Assembly (NCBI GenBank): GCA_029339195.1
Contig: JAPTJF010000168.1
Coordinates: forward strand, 54,069-118,068
From: Micractinium sp. NFX-FRZ
Lineage: Eukaryota > Chlorophyta > Trebouxiophyceae > Chlorellales > Chlorellaceae
DNA length: 64,000 nucleotides
Reading direction: 5' to 3'
Both the position numbers and the translations under genes were made by a program. Positions within the stretch are counted from its first letter, which is position 1. The number at the start of each line of letters is the position of its first letter. Positions 35,001 through 45,489 of the stretch are shown piece after piece. The notes beneath the pieces are model-generated. The model was not told the DNA's origin, made no database searches, and saw only the letters and a list, made by a program, of their open reading frames with translations.

Positions 35001-36258
35001 GGCAAGGGCGTGTCGCTCAGGCACGTACGCCATGTGTTGCAGGGCGGCAGGGCAGCAGGGGGGTGCGCCTCTGGGTCTCACCTCTGCCGCGGGCAGCAGG
35101 TAGGCCAGGGTCTTGCCGCTGCCGGGCTCTGCCAGCGCCTGCACATCGCGCCCCGCCAGCAGCAGCGGCCAGCACCTGCAACGGGTGGGGAGGAAGAGGG
35201 CGGGGCTCAGGGGTGTGCCATCAGGGGTGTTCACCCATGGAGCAGCGGGGCAGGGCAGGCACGTATGCTGCGAGAGCAAAGCCCCAGCTAGCACCACCTC
35301 GAAAGGCGGCGTCCAACCACACAGACTCGAAACACACATCGGGAAGCCCCCCGCTGACAGAACACACACATTTGCCACGACCCCGGCTGTTGGGGTCGTG
35401 TCCCAATGCACACCTCCCCTGCTGACGGAACACACACATTTGCATATAACAACACGGCCATCAAGCCCCCACTCACTTGATCTGGATGGGCATGGGCTCA
35501 GCAAACCCCTCGCCCGCCATGAAGCGCTGGATGAGGTCGGGGAACTGCTGGAGCTGCTCAGAGACCGACCCAGGGGGCAGCTGCCTCTGGCGGGGGGCCT
35601 CCGTCTTGGCGGTGCGCGCATCCAGCAGGTTGACGGCGGTGGAGAGCTTGGGGCGCTTGGCGGCGGGGGCATGGGCGTGGGCATCGGCGTCGGCGTCAGC
35701 GGCGTCGGCGGCGCCCTCCTCGGCAGCGCCGGCGGCCTTGCCCCTCGACTGCTGCCCCTTCTGCGGTTTCCCTTTGGCCTTCTGCTGCTTCTTGTCAGAG
35801 GCGGCGGCGCCAGCGGCGGGCGCATCGCCTCCGAAGGTCATCTCGGCAAAGCGGGCGAGCTCGCCGGCGGGGGCGGCGGTGCGGCGGGTGGGGGCGCCCG
35901 CAGCCCCAGCCTCCTCTAGATCCTCAGCGGTCAGCCCCGGCTCTTGGTAGCAGGTGCCTGCAGCAAGCAGGAGGAGGCGGAGCAGCACATTAGGTTGGTC
36001 ACAAAATGAGAGCCGTGCTGGCGCCAGGGCATTGTGAAGCAGTGTAGCTATGCATCCGCCGCGCTGCCGCCGGGCACCGATGGCGCCGCAGCAGCCGGTG
36101 TGGCGTTGCCGCGCCTTGCAGCCTGCCGCCACCCAGCATTTCTCACCTCTGCACAGCCGCCGCGCCTGCTTCTTCTTCCGCTCACGCCGTGGCTTGAGCT
36201 CCGCTTCTTTCTTCCGGTGCTTCTTGGCCGACTTGCGCGCCTGGTAGTCAGTACCCAT
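29022..36258 (-). CDS. DEAD-box RNA helicase with long low-complexity C-terminal tail
   Basis: Thirteen exons: 36258-36147, 35957-35477, 35175-35082, 34895-34806, 34433-34262, 33505-33336, 33088-32924, 32627-32551, 32312-32183, 31864-31761, 31097-30986, 30254-30173, 29932-29022; 899 aa. Motifs in order: Q motif (EPMPIQIK, ~191-198), I AEPGSGKT (213-220), Ia PTRELAQQ, Ib TPGR (301-304), II DEAD (325-328), III TAT (378-380, where SAT is usual), [19 protein letters not shown] (His where Asp is usual), [10 protein letters not shown] (~531-538). An extra acidic/basic loop follows motif II. The N-terminus is strongly basic ([20 protein letters not shown]), nucleolar in look. The tail has acidic and Gln-rich runs plus [24 protein letters not shown]. 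Probably ribosome biogenesis (inference); subfamily not assigned, Dbp3/RH5-like possible. Intron 8 has a GC donor (32,550). Confidence 0.9.
30229..30400 (-). repeat. Echo of helicase exon 12 start inside intron 11
   Basis: The + strand string CTTGAGCAGGTTCGGGTCCAG at the exon 12 start region (about 30,230) recurs as CTTGAGCAGGTTAGGTCCAG at about 30,357, followed by similar G/C-rich sequence. The copy is intronic and lacks an obvious acceptor. Confidence 0.75.
30486..30835. repeat. Diverged ~220-bp direct repeat in helicase intron 11
   Basis: Two related blocks, about 30,490-30,610 and 30,705-30,835. Both contain GCGCTCAGA, a CTCCCT[TC]GCC segment, and the shared TATAATCATTGCGCAGC followed by GGGCTGGGGGT or AGGCTGGGGGT. 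The A/T-richer core stands out against the GC-rich intron. Confidence 0.85.
31690..31757. repeat. 18-bp minisatellite in helicase intron 10
   Basis: AGCCCTCCCTGCCCTCCC is repeated about three times. On the minus strand it is purine-rich and lies just downstream of the exon 10 donor. Confidence 0.9.
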
Positions 36259-36747
36259 CTCTCCTGGCTGTTGAGCTGCGGGATGGCTGCAGGGGTGGGC
36301 CACAGTCAGACGGGGAATGGCAATGTAAACCGTTTGCGGGTCGGCTGGAAGGCAGCTGTGGGCGGCGGCAGCGGGGGCGGGCCGGGGAGGCGGCGGCAGG
36401 CAGCGGGCAGCGTCGCGCCGTGCAATCACTCGCCGCGCGTCTCTCACCTTCAGTCGAACTTTTAAGATCTCAAGCAGGAGTCAGAGCGCCGGGCGCGGCG
36501 TCATGTTGCAAGACCGGCATGCATGCAGCGCCGTGTGCGAAGAAGCTCGCTCGCAGCTGTACTGAGCAGGCTGTGAGCACCACGGAGCTTCGAGCAATGT
36601 GAGATGAAGGCAAACAAAGTGGGCAATGGGCAACATGCATGGGACTTTCCAGGGCGACGGCGGCGGTGCGCCACCTTGGACAGTCCAGAATTTTCCCAGT
36701 TTCCCAATTCGCTCATTCCGGGGACAGCTCGATATCCCGCGCTATCC
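36259..36747. promoter_or_regulatory. Divergent promoter region, helicase and coiled-coil gene
   Basis: 490 bp between two divergent ATGs. A run near 36,680-36,710 (AATTTTCCCAGTTTCCCAATTC) is AT-rich compared with the surroundings and may be part of a core promoter; this is inference. Confidence 0.4.
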
Positions 36748-39700
36748 ATGCCCCAACTTGAACCGATGCAGCCGCACTCTGGCAGCGGTGCGCCCTTTCG
36801 GGTGCCTCACCAGCTGAGATCCGAGGTGTTGCTCTTGAGGGGGGTGGAGGGAGGCTAATGGGTCATTGCAGAGCACCAGGAGGACAGCAGGGTGCACGGT
36901 TTGCCTGGAGTGCTGCACCGAACCCCAGCGGCAGCTTCCAGGCAGCGCCGCGCCCCCGCACAGCCCATCTTTGTTGCAACCTCTGGGCCTGAGCAAAGAA
37001 TGCTTTGCATGCACCACGCAGCTGGAGTCTTGGGCGCAGGCTGACGCGGAGGCGTGTGTGGAGGCGGAGCGGGCGCGCAACCGAGCCGAGGCACAGTGCC
37101 ACGCAGCCCAGGTTGGCGCCGGGCGGGCAGGCTGGCGGGTCGCACATAGCTGCTGGGTGCCGGCTGCTGCTCAAACCCCTGTTTGCCGAGTGATCTCTGC
37201 CCAGGTTTGCCAACGAACACACCCGCCTTGTGCCCTGCTCAACCTCCCGACCTCTAACCCGGTGCCTGCCCAGCCCCTTACCCACCCGCCTTGCTTGTCC
37301 TGCCTTCCTGCTTGCCCCGCCCGCCCACAGGAGGCCCGCAAAGAGGTGGTGTGCCAGCTGCTGCGGGAGCAGGCGCTGCGGGCGGCCGCTGAGGATGCTG
37401 CGGAGCACTATGCGCGCGAAAAGTGAGAGGGGTGGTGGTGGGTGAGGGGCAAACCCGGCATTGCTTGCTTTGCATGCCAGCGGAGCCTTTGTGGCGACGG
37501 GCGTCGGAACTTAGTGTGGTTTGTGTCGGCCTGGGAGGCCGCTCACTGGCCCATCCGAGCAGTAGCCCCTCTGCCGCCGCCACCTGCGCACCTTGCAGCG
37601 CCGCCCTGGCTCGCCAGGCGCAGCAGGAGCACCAGCGGGCCGCTCAGCTGGAGTCGCACCTCGCGCAGCTTACCCGCTCACACCGCGAGTGCCAGCATGC
37701 GCTGCGTGCGGCAGAAGGTGGGGGCAGAAGGTGGGGGCGAGGCGATCGGGCCACTGAGGTCACATGTGGGCTGCAGGTGGCCAGAGCTTGCCCGACTGCC
37801 GGCGACACTTTCAGGGTGCAGGTGCAGGCAGGAGGATGCTCACTGCTGTGCCCCCTGTGTGCCTCCCGTTCCGTGTTGTTATTCGTTATTCTTGCCAAGT
37901 ATCCTGCTGCCCTGTGCAGCCGACCGGAGCACGCTGCAGCGGGGTCTGTGCGCCACCACAGATGAGCTGGAGGCCAGCCGGGGCGCCTGCGGCCAGCTGG
38001 AGGCCACCAATGAAGGTGGGCAACCCCTCCTTTCCAAGGAGCTCTGGCAGTCTGGGTCTCTCACTGCCTGCCTTGGCTGCCGTGCCTTCCTGCAACCTCA
38101 GTACCCTGGGCACGTTTGAGCAGTGTAGACAGAGCAGTGCAGACCCCGTCTTGTGTGCCGGCGGCCCCATGCAAGGCGTCCTCCCGGCTGCTTGGGCTGG
38201 AGGGCAGGTCTGCTCCAGAACCGACCTCGGCCGTGCTGTGTGATGCCTTCTTGTGTCAAACAACATGCTGGCTGGCCCCAACAACCATGCAGGGCTGCAC
38301 GTTCAGCTGCGGCATGTTGAGGCCACGCTTGCGCGTTGCCAGCAGGACTGCCAGCGCACGCAGCAGCAGTGGGCGGAGGAGCGGGAGGCGCACGCACAGG
38401 TGAGGCGGTCGTGGCGGCGGCAGGGATCAGGATCTTCCAGTCAGCTCGGTGAGAGCTGCCCTAGCCTAAAGCCTGGGCCACGTTGAGAGAAGATGCAGGG
38501 CAACCTTGCGCATGCCTGTGCCTGTGCACAGAGCAACGCTCACCCTCTGTGCCCATGCTGCTGGGCCCGTCAATGTGCAGACGGCTGCTGCTGCCAGCGC
38601 TGAGCGTGCTGAGCTGGCGCGGCAGGCCAAGGTGCAGCAGGGGCTGCGCCAGCGGGCAGACATCGGTGAGCGGGCGGGTGTGTCCTTGGGGGGTAGACCA
38701 CCCACCCATTGCTCGGTAAACCAAGAGGGGTGCTGAGTTGCACATGTGGCCAGGGCGGGGGCGTGCATGCTCAGAGGTGCCGCATGCTGCCCAGCCCCCG
38801 ATCCTGGCCACCACCAACCTGCACGAACCTGAGGAGCAGGGGGGCAGCTCCTCCCCTCTGCTGCGCTGCCTCTGCTGCGCGCCCACAGCAGTGAGTGAGC
38901 CAGCAGCGCCACACATGTGTCGGAACCCACTCCCGCAGGCATGCACGAGGCGGCGCGTGAGCTGGCGGTGTGCAAGCAGCAGGAGGGGCGGCTGGCAGTG
39001 GACATACAGATGGTCAGGGATGAGCTGGCGGCAGCGCGGGCAGCGCATGATGAGGTGGCACAGCAGGCAGCCCAGCTGCAGCGGCAGTTGGAGGCCCAAG
39101 ATGCTGCATCCCCGGGCAGGCAAGGGAGGGGGAACCGATTCTTCTGCATAAGTGCCGGCCCGACTGCCACGCCGCAGCTGCGCTGTTGGGAGGGGAGGCG
39201 CTAATTACCCATACCTGCAAGTTGTGGCCTGGAAGGGCGGCAGTGCTGTGTTGGTTTGCAGTAGCGCTGCCCCTGTCACATGCCACCCTGCCCCCTGCCC
39301 CCTGCAGGATCGCTGCGGAGCAGGCGGCGGCTGCCGCGCAGGCGCAGGCGCAGCAGCTGCGGGGCAGCTTGGCGGACGCCGAGCGGCGCTGCGCCGGGCT
39401 GGACTCTGAGCTGGCAAAGGGACAGCAGGCTGCTGAGGTGCAGGCTGCTGCCGTGCAGGAGTTGCAGGTAAGCCAGGTGCCTGCAGTTTCTGGGTCGGGA
39501 TGAGATGGGGATGAGATCAGGCGGAGCTGCCACTGGCATTAGCAAGGCATTGCAAACGCTGAAGTCGTGGACGACATGCTGAGGTGGTGCTTGGCTGCCT
39601 CAAACAACGTCCGCGAGTATGCACGCCAGCCCCTTTTTGAAGGGTGCAGTTCCTTCAGAGTCTCCTTTGTCTGCCCGCCCTCCAACCCAGGCTACTAACA

Positions 39701-40539
39701 AGCAGCTGCGCAGCGCTTGGAAGCGCGCAGAGGAGGGGCGGGCTGGGATGAGCCGGGCGCGGCGTGCGACGGAGCAGGCAAGTGTTGCGCGATGCAGGCT
39801 GCCGAGCAGCGCTGAACAGAGCCATCCAAATGCGTGCCTTCCTCTGGTCCCTTGCATGCCTCTGCTGCAGCAGGCAGCACTTGCGCCCACCTGCAGCAAT
39901 TGGTAGCAACCGGCTTTTCCAGCCACTGATTCTACACATGCTCACAACCCACCCTGCCTGCGGTCTGCTGCCCTGCCTCCTCCCGCCCCCTGCAGAGCAA
40001 GCTGCTGCTGGTGGAGGCTCTGGTGGTGGAGCGGGCGGCACGCATACTGGCGGAAGAGGTGGGCCGCCTCCCTCAGGCGCTGGTTTGGGCGCCCGTGGGC
40101 AGTTTAACAGCAAGGAAAGGTGTTGGTTCGGCAGGGTGTTGCTGGTGATGGCGGTGCCATCAAGTGTGGATGCCGCCCAGGAAGCGTGTGTGCGTGCAGC
40201 ACATGGTAGTGACGCCCGTCTGCTGCGGTGGAGGCTCCTGTGCATGCACTCCCTCTGCATTCACAGTGCCGAGCTGAGCTGACCGGTCAGATGCCTGCCC
40301 CGCCCTGTGCGCTGCCCGGCCCCCGGCAGGAGCTGGAGCTCGGGCAGGGCGGTGAGGGCGCAGGCAGCGCTACGTCCCCCAATGCCGCCCGCCTGGCGCT
40401 GCTGCATGATGAGCTGGCGGGGGAGCAGAGGACGCTTCAGCTTGTCCTGGATGCGGTGCACGGCTGGCAGGGGCGGGGGCAGGGGCAGGGGCAGGGCCAG
40501 CAGGGGCGGCAGGCGGCAGGCGGTGGGCAGCTCAGGTAG
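36748..40539 (+). CDS. Long coiled-coil protein, function unknown
   Basis: Twelve exons: 36748-36825, 37022-37111, 37331-37422, 37599-37717, 37920-38015, 38293-38399, 38581-38665, 38939-39119, 39308-39467, 39691-39777, 39996-40058, 40330-40539; 455 aa, all phases agree. After a short Pro/Gly-containing start (MPQLEPMQPHSGSG) nearly every exon encodes heptad-rich helix full of Ala, Glu, Gln and Arg (for example HQRAAQLESHLAQLTRSHRE, QLRHVEATLARCQQDC, ELAAARAAHDEVAQQAAQL). No motor, CAP-Gly, kinase or membrane segment is visible. The last ~25 residues are a Gly/Gln-rich repeat (GQGQGQGQQG). Such rods serve structural roles in basal bodies, Golgi or cell division in other proteins; none can be claimed here. 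Two introns use GC donors (39,120 and 39,778). The first exon is inferred from phase and reading frame and is the weakest part. Confidence 0.65.
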
Positions 40540-40993
40540 TGGTGCACACGGCAGGCGGCGGACATGCATGCCAATCTTCCACTGTGCCATGACTTTGGAG
40601 GTCACTTGTGCGCACCGATCTTCACAGTCTTGGTGCGGGTCAAGAACAGGGTGTTCTCGTGGCTCACACGTCACAGCCAGGCGGCAACGGAGGTGAGCAG
40701 CTTGGGGCGGCGGCGGCAACGATGCGCACGGCGGAGGGAAGTAGAGAGGGTTTTAGGAAGCTACTGCACGTGCGCACGCCTGCTTCGGTTACAACAGCTG
40801 CTGTAGTATCTGGACATTACTCATGGCATGAGGGGCCAGGACAGCTTCTTCTCATATACCTGCCCTCCTCCGGGTGTCCGGAGCACACGGATGCTGCAAT
40901 TCCCTGTCCGTCTGCGCCTCTCTCAAGCAATACTCTAGCAGTCAGGATCTTTTAGCAAGCGCCGGGGGCTGCGGCCCCGCGACATTCTCTCAG
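40540..40993. other. Intergenic region before the Pro/Cys-rich gene
   Basis: Contains the 3' end of the coiled-coil gene and the promoter of the next gene. No gene or clear signal seen. Confidence 0.45.
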
Positions 40994-43588
40994 ATGGGCA
41001 GACCGCCGTTGTTGGCTGCAGCGGCAGCCATGCTGGTGCTCCAGATGGTGCAAGTGGCCTACGGTTGCATGAATTCAACATTTTGGATCTTCCCGGCGGC
41101 CCGGTGAGCGGCGGACCCAAGTTGCGGGGCCGCGCCGCCTGCAAACCTTCTCCCTGCTGCAGAGTTGGAGCTGGAATGCATGCAGCGAAGCGCGTGGGGG
41201 AAGCCGCGCAGACGGGTTGGCGCCACACCCTCCCCCGCCACCTTGCGCGCCCCGCCGCCGTGACGTGACCCTCTCAATTGACCGCACGCCTGCTGCAGGG
41301 TGATCACCTCTGCTGGGCCAGTGAGCTATTTCATTTACCGCGACCCACGGGGAGCCAGTGCACAGGCGTTCTGCAGGTGAGCCTGCCGGCTTGTGCCTGC
41401 CACGGTGTTGACGTGGGGCGTCGGCGAGCGCATGCAGGCGCCGCACACGCATGCGTGCGCCCATGCCCAGCCCAGCCCTGCCCTGCCCTCCTTGCGGTGC
41501 TGCAGGCAGAAGGGTTTCGTGGCAGTGGGCAGCGTGCGCTCCGCGCCCCTGCGCAGCTTGGGCCCCTCGGTCGCACTCAACCTGGCGACACAGGAGCAGT
41601 GTTCCAAGGCGGCATGCCATGTGAGGAGCGCCCGCGCCCCGCACGCCCGGTTGCCCCAGCTGCTCCTGCGCACCAGCCCAGGCCGCCCGCCTTCTGCTGC
41701 CCTTCCGTGCAATGACTGCCTGCGTGCAGCATCTGTTCTCTTTCCTCTTTTTGCCTGGTGTCGTGTGCCGCCGCAACCGGGGAGCACGTGTGGCCTTGCC
41801 TCTAGTGCAGCAGCTGGCAGCGTTGCTGAGTCTGACTGCGAGTTGCGACCGCCCTGCCTGCCCACCCACCCGCCCGCCCGCCCGCCCGCCTATTTGCCTG
41901 GCTGCCTGCCTGCCTGCAGGCCTTCCTGGGCATAGAGTGCCTGCCCACGGGCGGCACCCCCTGCTTGCCGGACGACCAGGGCAACGTGGGGCGGCTCAAT
42001 GTGGGCACGGGCAACTGGGGGCTGCGCAACCAGGGGGAGAACAACATAGGTGCGGGCGTGCAGGGTGGCCCGGCGGGCCAGAGTGGGCTGTTCACGTGGG
42101 CAAACCGTGCACTGTCGGTGGCTGTTGAGGGTGCGCATGGAACCTGCGCGGCAGCTGCCGCCCAGCGGCCCCCTCCGCCGTCTCCCGGCACCTGCCTCCC
42201 TCCCTCGTGCCGTATCAGATGGTTTGACTAACCAGGGGCTGCCAGCTGGCCAGCACAGCAGATCACTGGGTGGCCTGCCCGCACTGCCTCTGCACCGCCC
42301 GCCCTCCCGCCTGACCACGCCGCCCCGCTCGCGCGTCTGCTTGGGCGCAGGCCGAGACAACGTCGGCAGCAACAACGTGGGCACGGGCAACAAGTGCGCC
42401 GGCTGCGTGGGGCACTCGCTCAAGGGCACCGGCGCTCGGACGACAATACTGCCGCTGCCCACATCTTACGTGGCCATCAATATCTCTGCAGTGGGCCCCA
42501 TCCCAGCCATCCCAGCACAGCCGCCCTGCAACGCGACGGGCCAGTGCCCCGCCTGCCCAAAGACGCCGCCCCCAGCAAAGTACCCGCCGCCGCCTGTGCG
42601 GCGCCCGCCGCCCCCAAAGTGCCCGCCGCCCGTGGTGAGCGCTGTGCACGCCCTGCCCACCGCCCCAAAAAATTCATTTTTCGGAACAGGATAATTGCCG
42701 GTCCCTTCTCTCCCATGCTTGTGGCAACCGCCCGGGGTGCAGAAGCCAGCCAGCCCGCAAGACAACGGGCGGCTTTCGGGTTGCTGGCAATGCCAGGCAG
42801 CAGTGTCACCAGCCCAGAGGCATCAAATGTCTCAGCAGTCCAGGCGTCTGCCCCTCCTCCTCCTCCTGCCCTGCAGTGCCCCAAGCCCCCCCCCGCCAGG
42901 CCTCCCCCCAAGCCACCCGCCAACCCTCAGTTCAGGCCCATCCAGCCCGACACACCGCCGCCGCCGCCGCCCCTGCCTCCTGCGCCGTCTCCGCCACCCC
43001 CGCGGCCACCCCTGCCTCCCGGCGAGTGCCCGGTCTGCCCCGACTGCCCGCCCCCGCCGGCCTGCCCACCGCCTGCGACATGCCCGCCCCCGGCATCCTG
43101 CCCACCCACAAAATGCAACTACCCGCCGCCGCCCAGCCCGCCGCCCAAGCCCAGGCCCCCGCTGCCTCCGTCGCCGCCCCACCCCCCGCCGTCCCCGCCC
43201 AACAAGCTCGTCTGCCCCACCACCTGCCTGGTACGCACTCCACGCTGGGAGCCTGGCCGCACGCTGCACCGTGCTGCCTGCAATGCCATGCGCTGTTCAA
43301 CGGCAGCATGCTCCGTGCGCTCTAGTGCCTGTTGCAGAAGCTCACCCACCCTGCCCAGCACCCCTTTTCACACGCAGGTGCCCAACGCCGAGCAGACCGA
43401 GTGTGTGCCCCGCTTGTGTGTCGACCCCTGCCAGGTGAGCGCCACCCCTGCCAACGCGCTCGCTGCCTGGGCTGCCCTGCAGCTGGGGCCCTGCGGCCGC
43501 CACCCTCACGTGCTGCTGTGAGGCTCCTGGCTTGAAGCAGTTCGCGGTGTATCATCGGGTCTGCTTTGTGAGGCTTCTCCCACGCACC

Positions 43589-43621
<33 letters not shown>

Positions 43622-44091
43622 CCTGCACCGCCCTCCCTCGCTCGCCCACCCTCCCTCCCTCCCTCCCTCCCCTTCTCCTCTCCCTGCTGCTGCTGCAGGA
43701 CTGCATGGAGGAGGACGACAAGTGGTTCTGCATGGACATGGCGCCAGAGGTGGGGAGGGACAAGGTGGTGGGGTGGGGATGGTGGGAAGAAGGGGGAAGG
43801 AAGGGGGCAGTGGGGGAGCTTAGGGAGGGCTGCGGAGGGAAGGCCGCAGGAAGGGGGGTGGAGGAAATGGGACCCTGAGGGAGAAGACCTCGAGCGCACG
43901 AGCCCCTCCCACAAGCACCCCACCCCCCGCCCTCCACCCCCACCCGTTGCTGCTGCCAGGTGATGAACAGCTACGAGGACAAGCAGGAGTGCCAGCAGGC
44001 AGTGACGGTCGGCGACTGCGATGCGCCCTGCTTCCAGTGCCGCTCCAACGGGCGCTGGGGCTGCCGCATCACCGAGCAGGTGTACACGTAG
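40994..44091 (+). CDS. Secreted Pro/Cys-rich (hydroxyproline-rich type) glycoprotein with N-x-G repeats
   Basis: Nine exons: 40994-41103, 41299-41376, 41506-41620, 41920-42049, 42351-42634, 42877-43230, 43378-43434, 43699-43749, 43960-44091; 436 aa. Residues 1-24 (MGRPPLLAAAAAMLVLQMVQ...) are a signal peptide. Residues about 110-155 carry an N-x-G ladder (GNVGRLNVGTGNWG, ENNIG, DNVGSNNVGTGN), broken by an intron. Residues about 200-350 are polyproline of the extensin/pherophorin kind ([20 protein letters not shown]), unusual in that Cys recurs within it (CPPPATCPPPASCPPTKC). The C-terminus is a small Cys-rich, acidic module (DCMEEDDKWFCMDM, CDAPCFQCRSNGRWGC). Likely a cell-wall or extracellular-matrix protein that is hydroxylated and O-glycosylated on Pro (family knowledge), perhaps disulfide-linked. 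No membrane anchor. TGTAA at 44,251. Confidence 0.82.
41866..41919. repeat. CCCG/CCTG tetranucleotide tract before an acceptor
   Basis: Repeated CCCA, CCCG and CCTG units run up to the exon 4 acceptor and serve as its pyrimidine-rich tract. Confidence 0.85.
43587..43672. repeat. CCTG and CCTC microsatellites in an intron
   Basis: Seven CCTG units followed by CCTC/CTCG runs in intron 7 of the Pro/Cys-rich gene. Confidence 0.9.
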
Positions 44092-44250
44092 AGCTCACCT
44101 ACTGGCAGCAGCCCGCACCCCTCTAGAAATAAAGCGAGCGGCATGCTGCTGCGTACCATGCATGCTTGCGCACAGCGCTAGAACTGCCCTTGGCAACTGT
44201 CCGCCCCGTATTTGCTTCCACTTCTTTGCCTCGAAATCGAATTGTTGTTC

Positions 44251-44255
44251 TGTAA
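44251..44255 (+). terminator. TGTAA poly(A) signal of the Pro/Cys-rich gene
   Basis: 160 nt after the stop; sits in a locally AT-rich stretch. Confidence 0.6.
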
Positions 44256-45358
44256 ACCAAAATGTACATGTTACATTGCAGGTCCAATCAATGTATCAAA
44301 GGAATCAAGTTGAGTTGCTTGAGGGGTCTGTGCTACATCAGATTTGCCGTGAACTGAACCAAACAACAATAAGCTTACTAGATATCTCCAATCGACACTG
44401 ACCAGTGGCAGCACTGTTTCCGCCCGCCAGGGCGGCTTGCACCGGTGCAGGCGTGTTGTGTCGTGCCTCCCCCTCTACCGCAGCTTTGACGTTGCCCCTT
44501 GCTGTGCTGCTGTATCTGGCATGGCTTCGATTTGCCCCTTGCTGCATAGCTAGTGCTCTTAGCTTGCCTGGCAGGCCGTGCTGTGCGTCTGGTGGGTCTG
44601 GCAAGCCTTCTCCACATACACCACCTGCAGGCAGGGGCGCCCGCTGCCCTGCCACTGCTGCCGGCGCCGCTCCTGCTGCTGCCCCGCCAGGCTGCGGGCG
44701 CTGGAGCTCCACACGCCCCCTGGTGCCGAAGCTGCTGTGTTGGCCGCTACGTCAACAAGCTTGTTGCTGCTGCCCGCACCGCTGCTAACTTGACTGCTGA
44801 CGCCTCCATGTGGCCGCAGCCGCAGCAGCAGGCAGCGGCAGCGATCGGCCAGCTCTGCCGCCTCTGCCGCCGTTTCTGCCGCCGTCTTGGGGAGCCGCCT
44901 CTGCAGACGAAAGGAGCTAGGGAGTGTGAACGTCCTCATCCCTGCTGCATGAGCACAGCAACAGGAGCGGCCAAGACCAGGCGGCAGCAGCCGGGCGGGC
45001 CGGCGGCACCGGGCCACCCACCAGAAATGGCTCAGTCAGTCGACAGCTGATGTCGCCAGGTGCGTGCCACTTTGTTTGCGGCCCGGGCACGCGTTCGGGC
45101 CAGGCCGCAAGGACAAACGGCTTGCGGCGCATGTCTGTTTGCGGCGCCCGCATGCCTGTTGACGCAGAACCGACCGTCGCCAATCGCGATGCGGGAGTTG
45201 CGGAAGAGAAACGAGGCCCAAAGCGGTGCCGTGGGCATGCGAGAGACATCAAGTGCCAGGCACTGCCACTGTGCCCGCCTGGGCGACGCCAGAAAGGAGT
45301 GCCTGGGTAGGTGCTGCTTGCCGGCCTGCCAAACGGTTGGGCAACCTCCAGGGCGGGG

Positions 45359-45363
45359 TTTAC
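45359..45363 (-). terminator. TGTAA poly(A) signal of the zinc-knuckle gene
   Basis: TTACA on the + strand, about 127 nt beyond the stop. Confidence 0.5.
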
Positions 45364-45489
45364 ATGGAAGGCATGTGCGGGAGCCGATGAGAGGCGGGTG
45401 CACAGTTTGCTGGTGTGCAGGCAGGCAGTTGCAGCGGTGCTGCGACGTCATGGTAGGCCGTGCCGCTGCAGCCCCGGTGGCTCTCCCGC

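Larger units (their letters stand above)
44092..45489. other. Tail-to-tail intergenic region, possible small gene
   Basis: About 1.4 kb between two convergent genes, with poly(A) signals at 44,251 (+) and 45,359 (-). A minus-strand frame from ATG at 44,939 down to about 44,560 is open for ~125 codons, begins with a basic, hydroxylated stretch (MRTFTLPSSFRLQRRLPK) and could be a small organelle protein, but the rest is low-complexity, so I do not call it. Confidence 0.35.

Noticed and set aside
44560..44939. Minus-strand ORF of ~125 codons with a targeting-like start
   Set aside because: Most of the sequence is Ala/Ser/Arg low-complexity; mentioned in the intergenic entry but not called.
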